DNA of 48,243 nucleotides from HyVt-337 sp964428895 (GTDB taxonomy: Bacteria; Planctomycetota; Phycisphaerae; SM23-33). Positions 23,868 through 33,151 of this stretch are shown here, one piece after another. The position numbers were made by a program, and so were the translations under genes. The DNA lies in contig CAYRZU010000018.1 in the NCBI GenBank assembly GCA_964428895.1, positions 1 to 48,243 on the forward strand. Reading direction: 5' to 3'. A model generated the notes under the pieces. The model was not told the DNA's origin. It was given only the letters and a program-made list of their open reading frames with translations, and did not search any database. How positions within the stretch are numbered: position 1 is the stretch's first letter; every line of letters begins with the position of its first letter.

Positions 23868-24505
23868 TCGCCATTCCTTGTTGCCGGCGCCAGACGCGCG
23901 ACAAAGTGTTTGCCGCGTTCCCACAGCCACCGGCTGCCGGCGGGGTATAGCCTCAGCTTGCGTCGATCATCGGCTACCGTCAGGCCGTGCCGGGCCCACG
24001 CGGCTTGCCAATCCGATTCCGACCAGAAATTGTACACCAAACGAACACCGTGTCCGCGATTGCCGACCCAATCCATGAACCGCAGGACGGTCCGACTTAT
24101 CGGCCCCGAGGCGATGTGATCCTTGATCAGGACGGTCCGCTTGGCAACGCGGGCGACCTCGCCCAGGATGACGTTCGGATCGTCACAGTGGTGGAGAACG
24201 TCAATCAGCATGACGGCGTCGAAGCTGTTGTCCTCGAAGGGCAAGGTCTGGCCGTCGTAGACCTTCATAGGGATGGCCACATCCGGTCGCGCGAAGACAT
24301 CCGCGCCGAAGACGGCCAGCCCGGGGCGTTGCTGGGCAATGGCCTTGGCGATGGTGCCATCGCCGCAGCCGACGTCCAGTAGCGACGCGTCCTCGACGGG
24401 CAGCATATCAGTCAGCGCATCGGTCAGGCGTCTGGCCCGGCACCGAAAGACCACGCGTCCATGTCCGCGCGTCATCCAACCGAGGAGCTTGCCGTCTCTG
24501 GTCAT
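23864..24505 (-). CDS. class I SAM-dependent methyltransferase
   Basis: This 213-residue protein has motif I LLDVGCGDGTIAKAI near residue 42, an acidic strand end GADVF, a DNSFDAVMLIDVLHHCDDP segment corresponding to motifs II-III, and a basic C-terminus. It is a ubiE/Methyltransf_11-like fold. It overlaps the neighbouring genes by 4 bases at both ends, so it is translated together with the GT-C-like and GT2 genes. The substrate may be a lipid-linked or surface sugar in this context; sequence alone does not tell. Confidence 0.85.
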   Translation of the reverse strand: MTRDGKLLGWMTRGHGRVVFRCRARRLTDALTDMLPVEDASLLDVGCGDGTIAKAIAQQRPGLAVFGADVFARPDVAIPMKVYDGQTLPFEDNSFDAVMLIDVLHHCDDPNVILGEVARVAKRTVLIKDHIASGPISRTVLRFMDWVGNRGHGVRLVYNFWSESDWQAAWARHGLTVADDRRKLRLYPAGSRWLWERGKHFVARLAPATRNGE

Positions 24506-26661
24506 TTGGCCCTGTTCCGTAGTTGAGCGGCGCTGGTGTAGCTGAATTGCTGTCGCAATTTGGCCAGCAGTGTCTTGGCGTTGGGATTGTCCTCGATGCT
24601 CAGGACCTTACGGTAGGCATTGTCGGCTTGTTGAACGTCGCGCCAGTAGGCGTTGCTGCCGGCGGCTCGTCGGGCTACGGCGCGATTGGCGTGGGCCGAC
24701 CCCAGCGCGTACCAGGCCGGAGCGAGATCGTCCTGGACGTCGACCGCCGCGGACAGGACCGCAATGGCATCGCCGTTCCAGGCGGTATCGCCGCCTTTGG
24801 CGGGGTTGCCGAGCATGGCCAGGATGCGGCCGGCAGTGAACATCGCATGAGCGGGTCGCGCTTCCTCTCGCTTGGCTTCGGCGACGAACGTATCGGCGTC
24901 CCACCCGGAGGGTGTGAGTCGCTGGGCCCGGGCCAAGTCGGCGTCGGGGCCGTCAAGGCGAAGGTAGATCAGGTGCGTTCCGCCCAGGAAGACCAGCGAC
25001 CATTCATCCTTGTCCCACAGGAGATGCCCCAGCACCGGCGCGCGGCGATCGGCGCGGATGACGACGGCCGAGATGCCGTACTCCCTCCCGGCGGCATCCA
25101 GGGCATCGATGGTTTCATAGCTGGTGCGCACCTGACCCATGACGTTGGGTGGGTAGGCCCACCCATTGGTGAGGATTGGAAAGAGGGGTCTCGGATCGAG
25201 TAGGAAGTAGAGGTTGGATGAACTCGTGAAGTCCACCCAAATACGGCCCTGGAGGGGGTGCTCGTTGAACCAAGCGGCCACATGCGTCGGCAGGACGGTT
25301 CGAGATTGTCGATAGCCGAAGCTGGCCTGATATCGCGGCGGGTAGAGGCCGTTGCCCACGATGGCGGCAGACAGGATGCCGCAGACCAGCAGAATCACAG
25401 CGGTCGCCGCGCAGGCCCCGATAGCTCGCGACGACTCGGACAGAAGGCCTCTGACCCGGCGGGCGGCTTGGCCCAGTGCGGCCGCCGAGGCTGGAACCAT
25501 CAGGAGTACGCCCAATGCCATGTTTCGTTGCATGGATAGCGACAGGTACGCCCCGGTCAGGATCCACAGGAGCAAGGACCAGCGCCGCCGAATGCACGCG
25601 GCCCGAGCGCCTGCCAGGGCCAGCGCCAAGACCACCGTTAGCAGCGCCCGCATGGGGTCGCCGTGGAAACCGTCCGTTAGGAAGGAGTGCCAAGAATCGC
25701 CCACCTCCGACCATCGCGAGAAGGTCCGGTTGGTTTCCCACAGCCACGACCAGGGATGCTGGCCGGGGCCGTCGCTGACATGGTGCTTGGACAGATACAG
25801 GGCCGTCTGGACCGGCAGGGCCACCAACCGCCACGTCCAAGGATTGACGAAACAGACAGCCGCCTGCAGGCCGGTCAGCAGGGACAGGCGTCGCCGGTTG
25901 GTCAGGAGCGCGTCGTCTTGGGCCGAGGGGTTGCTTCTTCGCCGCCACGTCTGCACAACGATGGCCAAGCACACGGCTGCGGTCAGTCCCCACCCGACGT
26001 AGAAGTAGCTGTGAAGGTTGGTCAGGACCCACTGCAGGACGATCAGGCCGGTCATGGTCGGCCAGCGGAGCTTTCGACCGGCGGGGTCTATGGCCAGGGG
26101 AGCCAGCAAGATCAGTTGGAAGACCAGCACCATGCAGCCCAGCAACTCCGGGCGCAACGTGAATCGCTCGTAGGCGATTAGCGCGACGAGAAGAACCGCG
26201 CAGGCGGTAGCCAGCCAGCCCAGGCCAAGCCGCCGGAATAGTAGGAGCAGTCCTCCCAGCAAGGCGCAGATACACAACGTCAGGAAGACGGTTAGCGCAG
26301 CGAATCCGCCCATCCCATAGATGGCTGCGAAGAGCACCTGGGTCAGCCAGTTGGCGTTGGGGAAGCGGAGTCGGCCTTGGTCGTCATACCAGGCGCCGGC
26401 CATGGGCTCGGGGCGTTGGTCTGGGGCCGTGTTCGGCGAGGGAAGCGTGTAGAGGATGTCCTGATTGTGGTCGACGATTCGCCCGTCCTGCAGAAACTCC
26501 TGCCCGTAGAGCAAATGGCAGCCAAGGTCTTCGCCGATCAGCGTTCGGACGCTCAGCAGGAGCCCCACGATACACACCGCGGCCACGGCTGCAACCGGCG
26601 CAATCCGACTGATGCGGAGCAGCATCGACGGGGGTGAGTGATTGTCCGCGGTCTTGTTCAT
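24502..26661 (-). CDS. GT-C-like multispanning membrane protein with C-terminal TPR region (paralog 1 of 3)
   Basis: This 719-residue protein has one N-terminal helix (about 18-38), then an extracytoplasmic loop with EDLGCHLLYGQEFLQDGRIVDH. About ten more helices follow, interrupted by FVNPWTWRLVALP, then a soluble domain with SSSNLYFLLDPRPLFPILTN and WAYPP. The last ~120 residues form TPR-like helices (APAWYALGSAHANRAVARR). The first loop, with acidic and His residues followed by NANWLTQV, resembles the region of GT-C glycosyltransferases that binds the lipid-phosphate donor. The stop overlaps the methyltransferase start. The ATG at 26661 has no close Shine-Dalgarno site. The exact family is not one I can name; GT-C is inferred. 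Confidence 0.65.
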   Translation of the reverse strand: MNKTADNHSPPSMLLRISRIAPVAAVAAVCIVGLLLSVRTLIGEDLGCHLLYGQEFLQDGRIVDHNQDILYTLPSPNTAPDQRPEPMAGAWYDDQGRLRFPNANWLTQVLFAAIYGMGGFAALTVFLTLCICALLGGLLLLFRRLGLGWLATACAVLLVALIAYERFTLRPELLGCMVLVFQLILLAPLAIDPAGRKLRWPTMTGLIVLQWVLTNLHSYFYVGWGLTAAVCLAIVVQTWRRRSNPSAQDDALLTNRRRLSLLTGLQAAVCFVNPWTWRLVALPVQTALYLSKHHVSDGPGQHPWSWLWETNRTFSRWSEVGDSWHSFLTDGFHGDPMRALLTVVLALALAGARAACIRRRWSLLLWILTGAYLSLSMQRNMALGVLLMVPASAAALGQAARRVRGLLSESSRAIGACAATAVILLVCGILSAAIVGNGLYPPRYQASFGYRQSRTVLPTHVAAWFNEHPLQGRIWVDFTSSSNLYFLLDPRPLFPILTNGWAYPPNVMGQVRTSYETIDALDAAGREYGISAVVIRADRRAPVLGHLLWDKDEWSLVFLGGTHLIYLRLDGPDADLARAQRLTPSGWDADTFVAEAKREEARPAHAMFTAGRILAMLGNPAKGGDTAWNGDAIAVLSAAVDVQDDLAPAWYALGSAHANRAVARRAAGSNAYWRDVQQADNAYRKVLSIEDNPNAKTLLAKLRQQFSYTSAAQLRNRAK

Positions 26662-26762
26662 CAAACGGGCTGCAGTCCCTCAGGATCCTTGGCTACGGTG
26701 TTCGACCCGTATTCTAGGTGTCTTTGTGTCTCTTGCCAACGCAGGCGATGACGGCGCGAGGC

Positions 26763-28910
26763 CTAGGGCCTCGGCAGGATCGGTGAGGCCGGGGCCGGCG
26801 CCGCCAACTGCTGCATTCGGGCCAGCACCATCAGTGTTTCATCGTCAGGCCGCAGGGCCAATGAACGCCGGAGGGCGTCGATGCCTTGTCGGACGGTCTC
26901 TCGCCAGGCCGGGTCGCCTTGCTCCTTCTGCTGGATGGCCAGGTTGCCCGAGGCGTACCCCAGGTATCGCAAGATCTCCGGATCGGAGGGGGCCAGGCGG
27001 GTTGCCTCGGTCAGGAGTTCGACGGCGTCGGTATTCCATCGCAGGTTGATCAGTGATGCGCCGGCGGCGTACATGGCGAAGGCCGGGTAGAGCTCTCGTT
27101 GTTCGGCTCGTTCGATAAACGCCTGGGAGTCCCAACTGCGGGGGGTCAAAGCACGGGCCAGGGCGAGCTCGCCGTCGGGCCCGTCTTTGCGAACGAACAG
27201 GGCGTGGGCGCCATCCAGGTGCACCAGGGCCCATCGGAGATTGCCTCGCATATAGGTGATCAGCTTCCCTCGCCGGTCGGTCCGGCAGACAATGGCCGAG
27301 ATGTTGTGTCTCTTGACCGCGTCCATCAGATGTTCTTGAGGCAGGAACACCGAGTCGAAGACCTCGCCCATGACCGCCGGCGGGTAGGCCCAACCGTTGT
27401 TGATGATAGGGAACATCGGTCGCGGCTGGTCCAGCAGGAAGTAGAGGTTGGAGGAGGTCTCCAGGTCGGTCCAGATTCGCCCTTGCAGGTCGTGCTCATT
27501 GATCCAGTCGGCCATGCCCTGGGGGAAGACGACGTTCGACCGGCCCCAGCCCAGCTTCATCTGGTATCGGGGCTGATGGAAGTCTCCGGCCACCAGCAAC
27601 CAGACCAGCCAACCGCAACACAGCGCCGTCACGCCGCCGGCCAGGATGATTCCGCGGGCCCGCAGGTCAGATCCCACTCGCTGCCCGAGCCACCGGGCCA
27701 GGCCCGCCAGACCGGCCAGCGTCATCGGGACCATCAACATGGTCCCCACGCCCATGTTGCGGAACATCGACAGGGCCAAATAGACCCCGGCGGCCAAGAT
27801 TAGCAACTGGGCCCATCGCCGGCGCAGGATGGCGGCGATGGCGCCGAGGATGGCCAGCCCCAGCGGAATGGATACCAAGGCCCACGGCGCTCGGTGGGTC
27901 TGGAAGCCCTCGGCCCGGAAGGATCGCCAGGCCTCGGTTAGCTGCTGGAGGTCCGGGAACGTTCGGCCCTGTTCGCCTAGCCACGACCACGGATGCTCCC
28001 CCTTGGGCGTGGTGATGTTGTGCTCACGGAAATAGATAGCCGTCTGGGCCGGCAGCGCCACCAGTCGCCACGTCCATGGATTCACAAAGCAGATCGCAAC
28101 CTGTGCGGCCAACACGACGAGCAGACAGAGCGTGTTAGCTCGGAGATGCCGCTGTGTGTCCGGCTCCTCGGTCTTGGCCCAGCGGCCCCACAGCCAACGG
28201 ATGCCCGAATCAGCCAGGACGGCCGCGGTGACGGCCCAGCCAAAGTAGAAGAAGCTGTGGACATTCACAAAGGCCCATTGCAGCACGACCAATCCCACCA
28301 TGGCTGAGCGGCTGAGTCGGTGCGCGGTTGGATCGCTGATCATGCGAGCCAACAGGATCAGTTGACCTACAACGATGATGTACCCCAGCAATTCCGGGCG
28401 AAGGGTGAATCGGGTGTAGGAGGCCAAGGCGATGATGGCGATTCCCGCCGCCGCTCCGAGGACGCCGACCCGAAGCCGCCGCATGAGCAGGAACAGTCCT
28501 CCCATGAGCGCCCAGATGCAGACCGTCAGGAGCAGGTTCAGCCCCACGAAGCCGCCGATCGCGTATGCGCCGGCGAAGATCACTTGGGTCAGCCAGTTGG
28601 CGTTGGGAAATCGGAGGCGGCCTTGGTCGTCATACCAGGCGCCGGCCATGGGTTCGGGGCGTTGCTCGGGGGGCATGTCGACCGACGGCAAGGTGTAGAG
28701 GAAATCGTCATGATCGGCAATCTCTCCGGACTCCCAGAACCGTTGGCCGTAGAGCACGTGATAGCCGAGGTCTTCGGCGCAGAGCGACTGGATGCCCAAG
28801 AGCATCACGAAAGTTACGGCCGTCAGGATCGCAGCGATGACTATGATCTTTGGCAGACGGTCGGGAGGGGGAACGGTGTCGGATTCGGGATTGTTATTTG
28901 AGGTCGTCAT
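26763..28910 (-). CDS. GT-C-like multispanning membrane protein with C-terminal TPR region (paralog 2 of 3)
   Basis: This 715-residue paralog has the same plan: N-terminal helix (about 20-42), EDLGYHVLYGQRFWESGEI loop, an AWYDDQGRLRFPNANWLTQV segment, a long multi-helix body with FVNPWTWRLVALP, the ETSSNLYFLLDQPRPMFPI block, then two or three TPR-like repeats (ATRLAPSDPEILRYLGYASGNLA, ALRRSLALRPDDETLMVLA). The start MTTSNNN at 28910 lies 4 bases after the stop of paralog 3, so the pair is coupled; the frame continues upstream inside that gene. About 100 bases separate its stop from paralog 1, the largest gap in the cassette; no terminator was seen there. Confidence 0.65.
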   Translation of the reverse strand: MTTSNNNPESDTVPPPDRLPKIIVIAAILTAVTFVMLLGIQSLCAEDLGYHVLYGQRFWESGEIADHDDFLYTLPSVDMPPEQRPEPMAGAWYDDQGRLRFPNANWLTQVIFAGAYAIGGFVGLNLLLTVCIWALMGGLFLLMRRLRVGVLGAAAGIAIIALASYTRFTLRPELLGYIIVVGQLILLARMISDPTAHRLSRSAMVGLVVLQWAFVNVHSFFYFGWAVTAAVLADSGIRWLWGRWAKTEEPDTQRHLRANTLCLLVVLAAQVAICFVNPWTWRLVALPAQTAIYFREHNITTPKGEHPWSWLGEQGRTFPDLQQLTEAWRSFRAEGFQTHRAPWALVSIPLGLAILGAIAAILRRRWAQLLILAAGVYLALSMFRNMGVGTMLMVPMTLAGLAGLARWLGQRVGSDLRARGIILAGGVTALCCGWLVWLLVAGDFHQPRYQMKLGWGRSNVVFPQGMADWINEHDLQGRIWTDLETSSNLYFLLDQPRPMFPIINNGWAYPPAVMGEVFDSVFLPQEHLMDAVKRHNISAIVCRTDRRGKLITYMRGNLRWALVHLDGAHALFVRKDGPDGELALARALTPRSWDSQAFIERAEQRELYPAFAMYAAGASLINLRWNTDAVELLTEATRLAPSDPEILRYLGYASGNLAIQQKEQGDPAWRETVRQGIDALRRSLALRPDDETLMVLARMQQLAAPAPASPILPRP

Positions 28911-28914
28911 GGGC

Positions 28915-31092
28915 TTACCGCTGGGGCCCCGATGGCGCAACGGGGTGGCGCGAAGTTAACGGCGATTGCCCCGTCTGGCGCCAGTGGATCAGGGCCGCCA
29001 ACATGCGCTGGGTCTCACCGTCGTTCTCGAGGGAGACCTTGGTCTTGATCGCTTTGATGGCAGCGGCCAGATCTGTCCGCCACCCGGGGTCGCCGGCGAG
29101 CTGTCGTTCATGGGCTCGGATGGCCAGGACGAACCCTAACCGGAACCAGCCGCCGACATGGTTGGGGTCGGCGTTGACTGTGGCGCGCAAGACGGCCAAC
29201 TCGTCCTCTCGCCACTGCAGAGCGCTCAGCGCGTTGGCCGTGGCAAACAGCGAGTAGGCCGGCAGGGGATCGGACGCCACCGTTCGTCGGATGAAGGCCG
29301 CAGCATCCCACTTGTCGGCTGTCAGCACCTGAGCTTGGGCTGTCTCAGCGTCCGGCCCGTCGGTGCGCAGAAAGATTGCGTGAACGCCGTCCAGGTGGAC
29401 CAGGACCCAGGGCAACTGGGGTTGCCCCCGCCCGGGCTGTTTGGGTGCGGAGCTGGCGAACAACAGGCGCACGACCGGTAAGGGGTCGTCGATCCTGACC
29501 ACCAGGGCGGACAGGTGGTACTTGGCCACGGCGGCCCCCAGTGAATTGGGCCGGCGCCAAGACTCATTCACTTCCGACATGATCGCGGGCGGATACGCCC
29601 AGCTATTGGTCAGGATCGGGAACTCCGGGCGCGGATCGAGGAGGAAGTAGAGGTTCGAGGACGTCATGACTTCCGTCCACAAGCGGCCCTGGATCTGGTG
29701 GTGATTTAGCCAGATCGCCGGCGCATCGGGAAACGATACTCGCGAACGACCGACGCCGAACCTCACCTGGTATCGCTGCGGGTAGCACCGATTCGTCACC
29801 ACCATCCAACTCAACAGGAGCCCGAGTATCGCCATTGCGGCGCCGGCGCCACAGGCGGTTCGCCATCGGGAGTGGGTCGTCCACTGTCGGATCGCAGGGG
29901 TCGCCAGGCCTTGCAGCAGGATGGCCGCGGCGGGCACGACCAACAAGGCGCCGACGGCCATGTTGCGGTGCATCGATAACGCGATATAGCCTCCCGCGAT
30001 CAGCCACAACAGAAGCGCCCAGCGGCGCCGCCACACGGCAACGACCGCAGCCGGAATGGCCCCGACCAAGGCCAGGCTCAGCAGGGCGCGGGTTGGCTCG
30101 CCGTGGAAGCCGTTGCGCAGGAACCGGTCCCAGGCCTGCCCGATCTCCGATGCCGACAGGAACGTGCGCTGCGTTTCACGGAAGCTCGCCCACGGGTGCG
30201 TGCTCTGGCTGGTTGTGATGCCATACTTGGCCAGGTCCATGGCGGCATGCACCGGCAGCAAGGCCAGTCGCCACGTCCACGGGTTCCCGAAGCAGGCCGC
30301 CAGTTGCAGCCCTGTCACCATAAGGAGCCATCGGGCATTGTGCCCCAGGGCGGCGCGTTCGGCTTGTGAGGCCGATCGCGCCCATCGGCGGACGGCGGTT
30401 TCGACGGCTACCGCCGCGGTCAACCCCAGGCCGATCAGGAAGTAGCTGTGCGCGTTGACCAGGAGCAGTTGGAGGGCCACCAGGCCGACGACAGCGCGTT
30501 TGGACAAGGTCCGCTCTTGTGGCGCCACGGCCAAGGGGGCCAGGATGGCCATCTGGGCCAGTAGGATCAGATAGCCGATCAGTTCCGGGCGAAGCGAGAA
30601 GCGTTCATAGGCGATCAGCAGCATGAGCAGCCACGCGCCGGTGGCCGGTAAAAGGCCGATCCTCAGTCGGCAGAGCACGCAGAACATCATGCCCGCCACG
30701 GACCAGACGAGCACCATGAGCAGGATATTGAGACCGCCCAGTCCGGCGAGCTCGTAGACGCCGGCGAAGATGACCTGGGTCAGCCAGTTGGCGTTGGGGA
30801 ATCGGTATCGCCCCTGGTCGTCATACCACGAACCGGCCATCGCGGGCGGGGGCTCGAAGGCCGTCGTCTGGATCTCCGAGGTCGTGAAGAGGAAATCACT
30901 ATGGTCGACGATCTCTCCGGACGACCAGAACCGTTGACCGTAGGCTACGTGGTAGCCCAGATCTTCGGCGATGAGGGTGCGGACGCCCAGGGCTGTCGCC
31001 AGCAGCGCTACGGCCACCACCGCGGCTACGATAGCCGCTCGCAGCATTGCCTGTTGGGCCGTGGCGGTCGATTCGGTCAGGTCGTTGGTCAT
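28915..31092 (-). CDS. GT-C-like multispanning membrane protein with C-terminal TPR region (paralog 3 of 3)
   Basis: This 725-residue protein is the first of the three in transcription order. Its landmarks match the others: EDLGYHVAYGQRFWSSGEI, SWYDDQGRYRFPNANWLTQV, GNPWTWRLALLP, TSSNLYFLLDPRPEFPILTN and WAYPPAIM, with a C-terminal helical repeat region. Its ATG overlaps the stop of the M20 peptidase gene by 4 bases. The spacing and order of landmarks are nearly identical across the three paralogs while loops and tails differ, as expected for enzymes with a shared mechanism and different acceptors. No catalytic residue can be assigned with certainty. Confidence 0.65.
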   Translation of the reverse strand: MTNDLTESTATAQQAMLRAAIVAAVVAVALLATALGVRTLIAEDLGYHVAYGQRFWSSGEIVDHSDFLFTTSEIQTTAFEPPPAMAGSWYDDQGRYRFPNANWLTQVIFAGVYELAGLGGLNILLMVLVWSVAGMMFCVLCRLRIGLLPATGAWLLMLLIAYERFSLRPELIGYLILLAQMAILAPLAVAPQERTLSKRAVVGLVALQLLLVNAHSYFLIGLGLTAAVAVETAVRRWARSASQAERAALGHNARWLLMVTGLQLAACFGNPWTWRLALLPVHAAMDLAKYGITTSQSTHPWASFRETQRTFLSASEIGQAWDRFLRNGFHGEPTRALLSLALVGAIPAAVVAVWRRRWALLLWLIAGGYIALSMHRNMAVGALLVVPAAAILLQGLATPAIRQWTTHSRWRTACGAGAAMAILGLLLSWMVVTNRCYPQRYQVRFGVGRSRVSFPDAPAIWLNHHQIQGRLWTEVMTSSNLYFLLDPRPEFPILTNSWAYPPAIMSEVNESWRRPNSLGAAVAKYHLSALVVRIDDPLPVVRLLFASSAPKQPGRGQPQLPWVLVHLDGVHAIFLRTDGPDAETAQAQVLTADKWDAAAFIRRTVASDPLPAYSLFATANALSALQWREDELAVLRATVNADPNHVGGWFRLGFVLAIRAHERQLAGDPGWRTDLAAAIKAIKTKVSLENDGETQRMLAALIHWRQTGQSPLTSRHPVAPSGPQR

Positions 31093-32459
31093 TGAAGTCG
31101 CTTCGGCAGAAGCTCCAAGAAGGCGGCCGAGGCCGCCGAACCTTTGTAGAATTGGTCCAAGGAGAACTTCTCATTCGGCGAGTGCAGGTTGTCGTCGGGC
31201 AGGCCGAATCCCATCATGGCGGCGTCCATGCCGAGCAATCGCTGAAACAGTTCGGTCACCGGAACGGAAGCGCCGCAGCCGATGAAGATCGTCTCGCGGC
31301 CGAACGCTTCGGTCATGGCGTCGCGGGCGGCTTGGATGGCCGGACTATCCGTGTCCAGTCGAACGGGCCGGCCTGTGGAGTGCAGGCTGACTTCGGCGTC
31401 CACGCCGGGAGGGGTGTGCTCGGCCACGAACCGCCGGACGCCGTCGACGATTCTTTCGGGGTCTTGGTCGGCCACCAACCGCATGGAAATCTTGGCGGTC
31501 GCTTCCGAGGGAATAATCGTCTTCGCGCCGGGTTGCGTGTACCCGCCCACAATGCCGTTGACGTCCAATGTCGGTCGGGCCCAGCAGCGTTCCAACGGCG
31601 ATAGTCCTTGCTCGCCTCCGGTCAGTTCCTCCACGCCGACGGATGCGGCCATGCCCGCCGCGTCGAACGGCAGGGAGGCCCAGGCGGCCCGTTCAGGGTC
31701 GCCGGCGGGCAGGACGTCGTGGTAGAAGTCGGGAATGGTAACGCCGCCCGCGTCGTCGTGCATGTTGGCCAGTATGCGGGCCAGGGCGTTGATGGGATTG
31801 CGCAAGACGCCGCCATAGAGCCCGGAGTGGACGTCGGCGCCGGGACCTCGAACGGTGAGCTCCACGTAGGCCAGCCCGCGCAGGCCGGTCAGAATACTGG
31901 GGATGCCCTGGGCGAAGAAAGCCGAATCGCTGATCAGAGCTGCGTCGGCCGCCAGCAGGGCCTTGTTCTGACTGACGAAGCTCTCCAGGGAGGGCGAGCC
32001 GATCTCCTCTTCACCCTCCAGGAGGATCTTCACGTTGACGGGCAGAACGCCACAGGCGAGGTGCGCTTCCAGGGCCATCAGATGAAGAAACAGCTGCCCT
32101 TTGTCATCGCTAGCGCCTCGTGCGAACAGCTGGCCGTCCCGAACCGTGGGCTCGAACGGATCGGTGTCCCATTGGTCGAGGGGATCAGCAGGCTGGACGT
32201 CATAATGGCCGTAGATCAGTAGCGTCGGTTTGGCTGGATCGGGGTCGGACTCGGCAAAGACGGCGTCCTTGCCTCCCGTGGCCATGATGCGGGCAGGCAG
32301 ACCGAGTGCCGTCAGATGATCCACCAGCCATTCGGCGCAGCGAGAGCATTGGTCGTCATCGTTGTTGGCGATGCTAGCGAACCGAAGCAACTGGCAGAGC
32401 TGTTGAAGGTGCTTGTCGCGGTTGGCATCGAGGCAGGCGATAACGTCTGGATTCGGCAT
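31089..32459 (-). CDS. M20 family metallopeptidase (dipeptidase-like)
   Basis: This 456-residue zinc hydrolase has all expected ligands: IYGHYDVQP (His, Asp) near residue 79, GASDDKGQL (bridging Asp) near 113, EGEEEIGSP (catalytic Glu pair) near 147, SDSAFF and a C-terminal LPDDNLHSPNE His. A dimerisation lid with the VRGPGADVHSGLYGG motif sits in the middle. It resembles M20 dipeptidases of the ArgE/CPG2/carnosinase type. The start is MPNPDV at 32459; the longer frame adds a basic stretch. The stop overlaps the first GT-C-like gene, so it heads that cassette, perhaps by accident of operon structure rather than shared function. Confidence 0.9.
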   Translation of the reverse strand: MPNPDVIACLDANRDKHLQQLCQLLRFASIANNDDDQCSRCAEWLVDHLTALGLPARIMATGGKDAVFAESDPDPAKPTLLIYGHYDVQPADPLDQWDTDPFEPTVRDGQLFARGASDDKGQLFLHLMALEAHLACGVLPVNVKILLEGEEEIGSPSLESFVSQNKALLAADAALISDSAFFAQGIPSILTGLRGLAYVELTVRGPGADVHSGLYGGVLRNPINALARILANMHDDAGGVTIPDFYHDVLPAGDPERAAWASLPFDAAGMAASVGVEELTGGEQGLSPLERCWARPTLDVNGIVGGYTQPGAKTIIPSEATAKISMRLVADQDPERIVDGVRRFVAEHTPPGVDAEVSLHSTGRPVRLDTDSPAIQAARDAMTEAFGRETIFIGCGASVPVTELFQRLLGMDAAMMGFGLPDDNLHSPNEKFSLDQFYKGSAASAAFLELLPKRLQ

Positions 32460-32491
32460 GGAGGTGATCCTGGGCGAGCGAGTCGGCCCGA

Positions 32492-33031
32492 TCAAGTGAT
32501 CTCGTCGGGCCACGCCGGTGGGGGTGGCAACTTGTCTAGCAGGTCGCGCAGGCGCTGCTGGGCGAAGGCTTCAGGGTGTTCGTGAAAGGCCCGGCTGGTC
32601 ACGTCCGTAAAGAAGGCCTCGGCGGGGGGGACCTCGTCGTGTTCGACGTAGAACTTGAGGGCCTCGTTCAGACACAGCGCGGCCTGGATTTGGCACTGAT
32701 GCGCTTGGGCGCCGGTTTCACGTGAGGCCCGATCCATCAACATATAGCCCAAAGCCAGCCATTGATCGAGGTCGACCAAGCGACTGGGTTCGTCCAGCGG
32801 GTTGATGCAGGGGCTGGTCGGTTCGGCCGGTTCGTACTCCGTGACGAAAGGCAAATCGCTGAGGGCATTGCACGATCGGCAGCGTAGATGGGCGGCCCGG
32901 ACTTGGCCGGCCGATCGGGGGCCGTCCGCGGCCGCCATGTCGCAGGGGCCCGTTCGACAGGCTTGGCACGGAGTGACCAGCAGGTAGTACTCGAACTCCG
33001 TGGTACTTCGAGCTGTTAGCGTATCAGACAT
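32492..33031 (-). CDS. hypothetical protein with two CxxC zinc-ribbon-like motifs
   Basis: This 179-residue protein opens with EFEYYLLVTPCQACRTGPC and has a second pair at LRCRSCNAL, spaced about 30 residues apart, consistent with one zinc ribbon in the first 60 residues. The remainder is helical, Leu/Ala-rich (LDQWLALGYMLMDRAS, CLNEALKFYVEHDEVP), and ends acidic-Pro. I do not recognise a characterised family. It lies 32 bases upstream of the M20 start on the same strand, so it may be the first gene of that operon. No good Shine-Dalgarno sequence precedes the ATG. Confidence 0.6.
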   Translation of the reverse strand: MSDTLTARSTTEFEYYLLVTPCQACRTGPCDMAAADGPRSAGQVRAAHLRCRSCNALSDLPFVTEYEPAEPTSPCINPLDEPSRLVDLDQWLALGYMLMDRASRETGAQAHQCQIQAALCLNEALKFYVEHDEVPPAEAFFTDVTSRAFHEHPEAFAQQRLRDLLDKLPPPPAWPDEIT

Positions 33032-33151
33032 AACGGAACTCGGCCGGGGCCCTCGTTTCGTCTGTTCGCCCGATCCGTAGGGCGATAGCCGGAGATCGGG
33101 CCCGGTCCGCGCGTAAGCCTTTCCGGCCGGAGGCCCACGGTGCGGAAAAAC

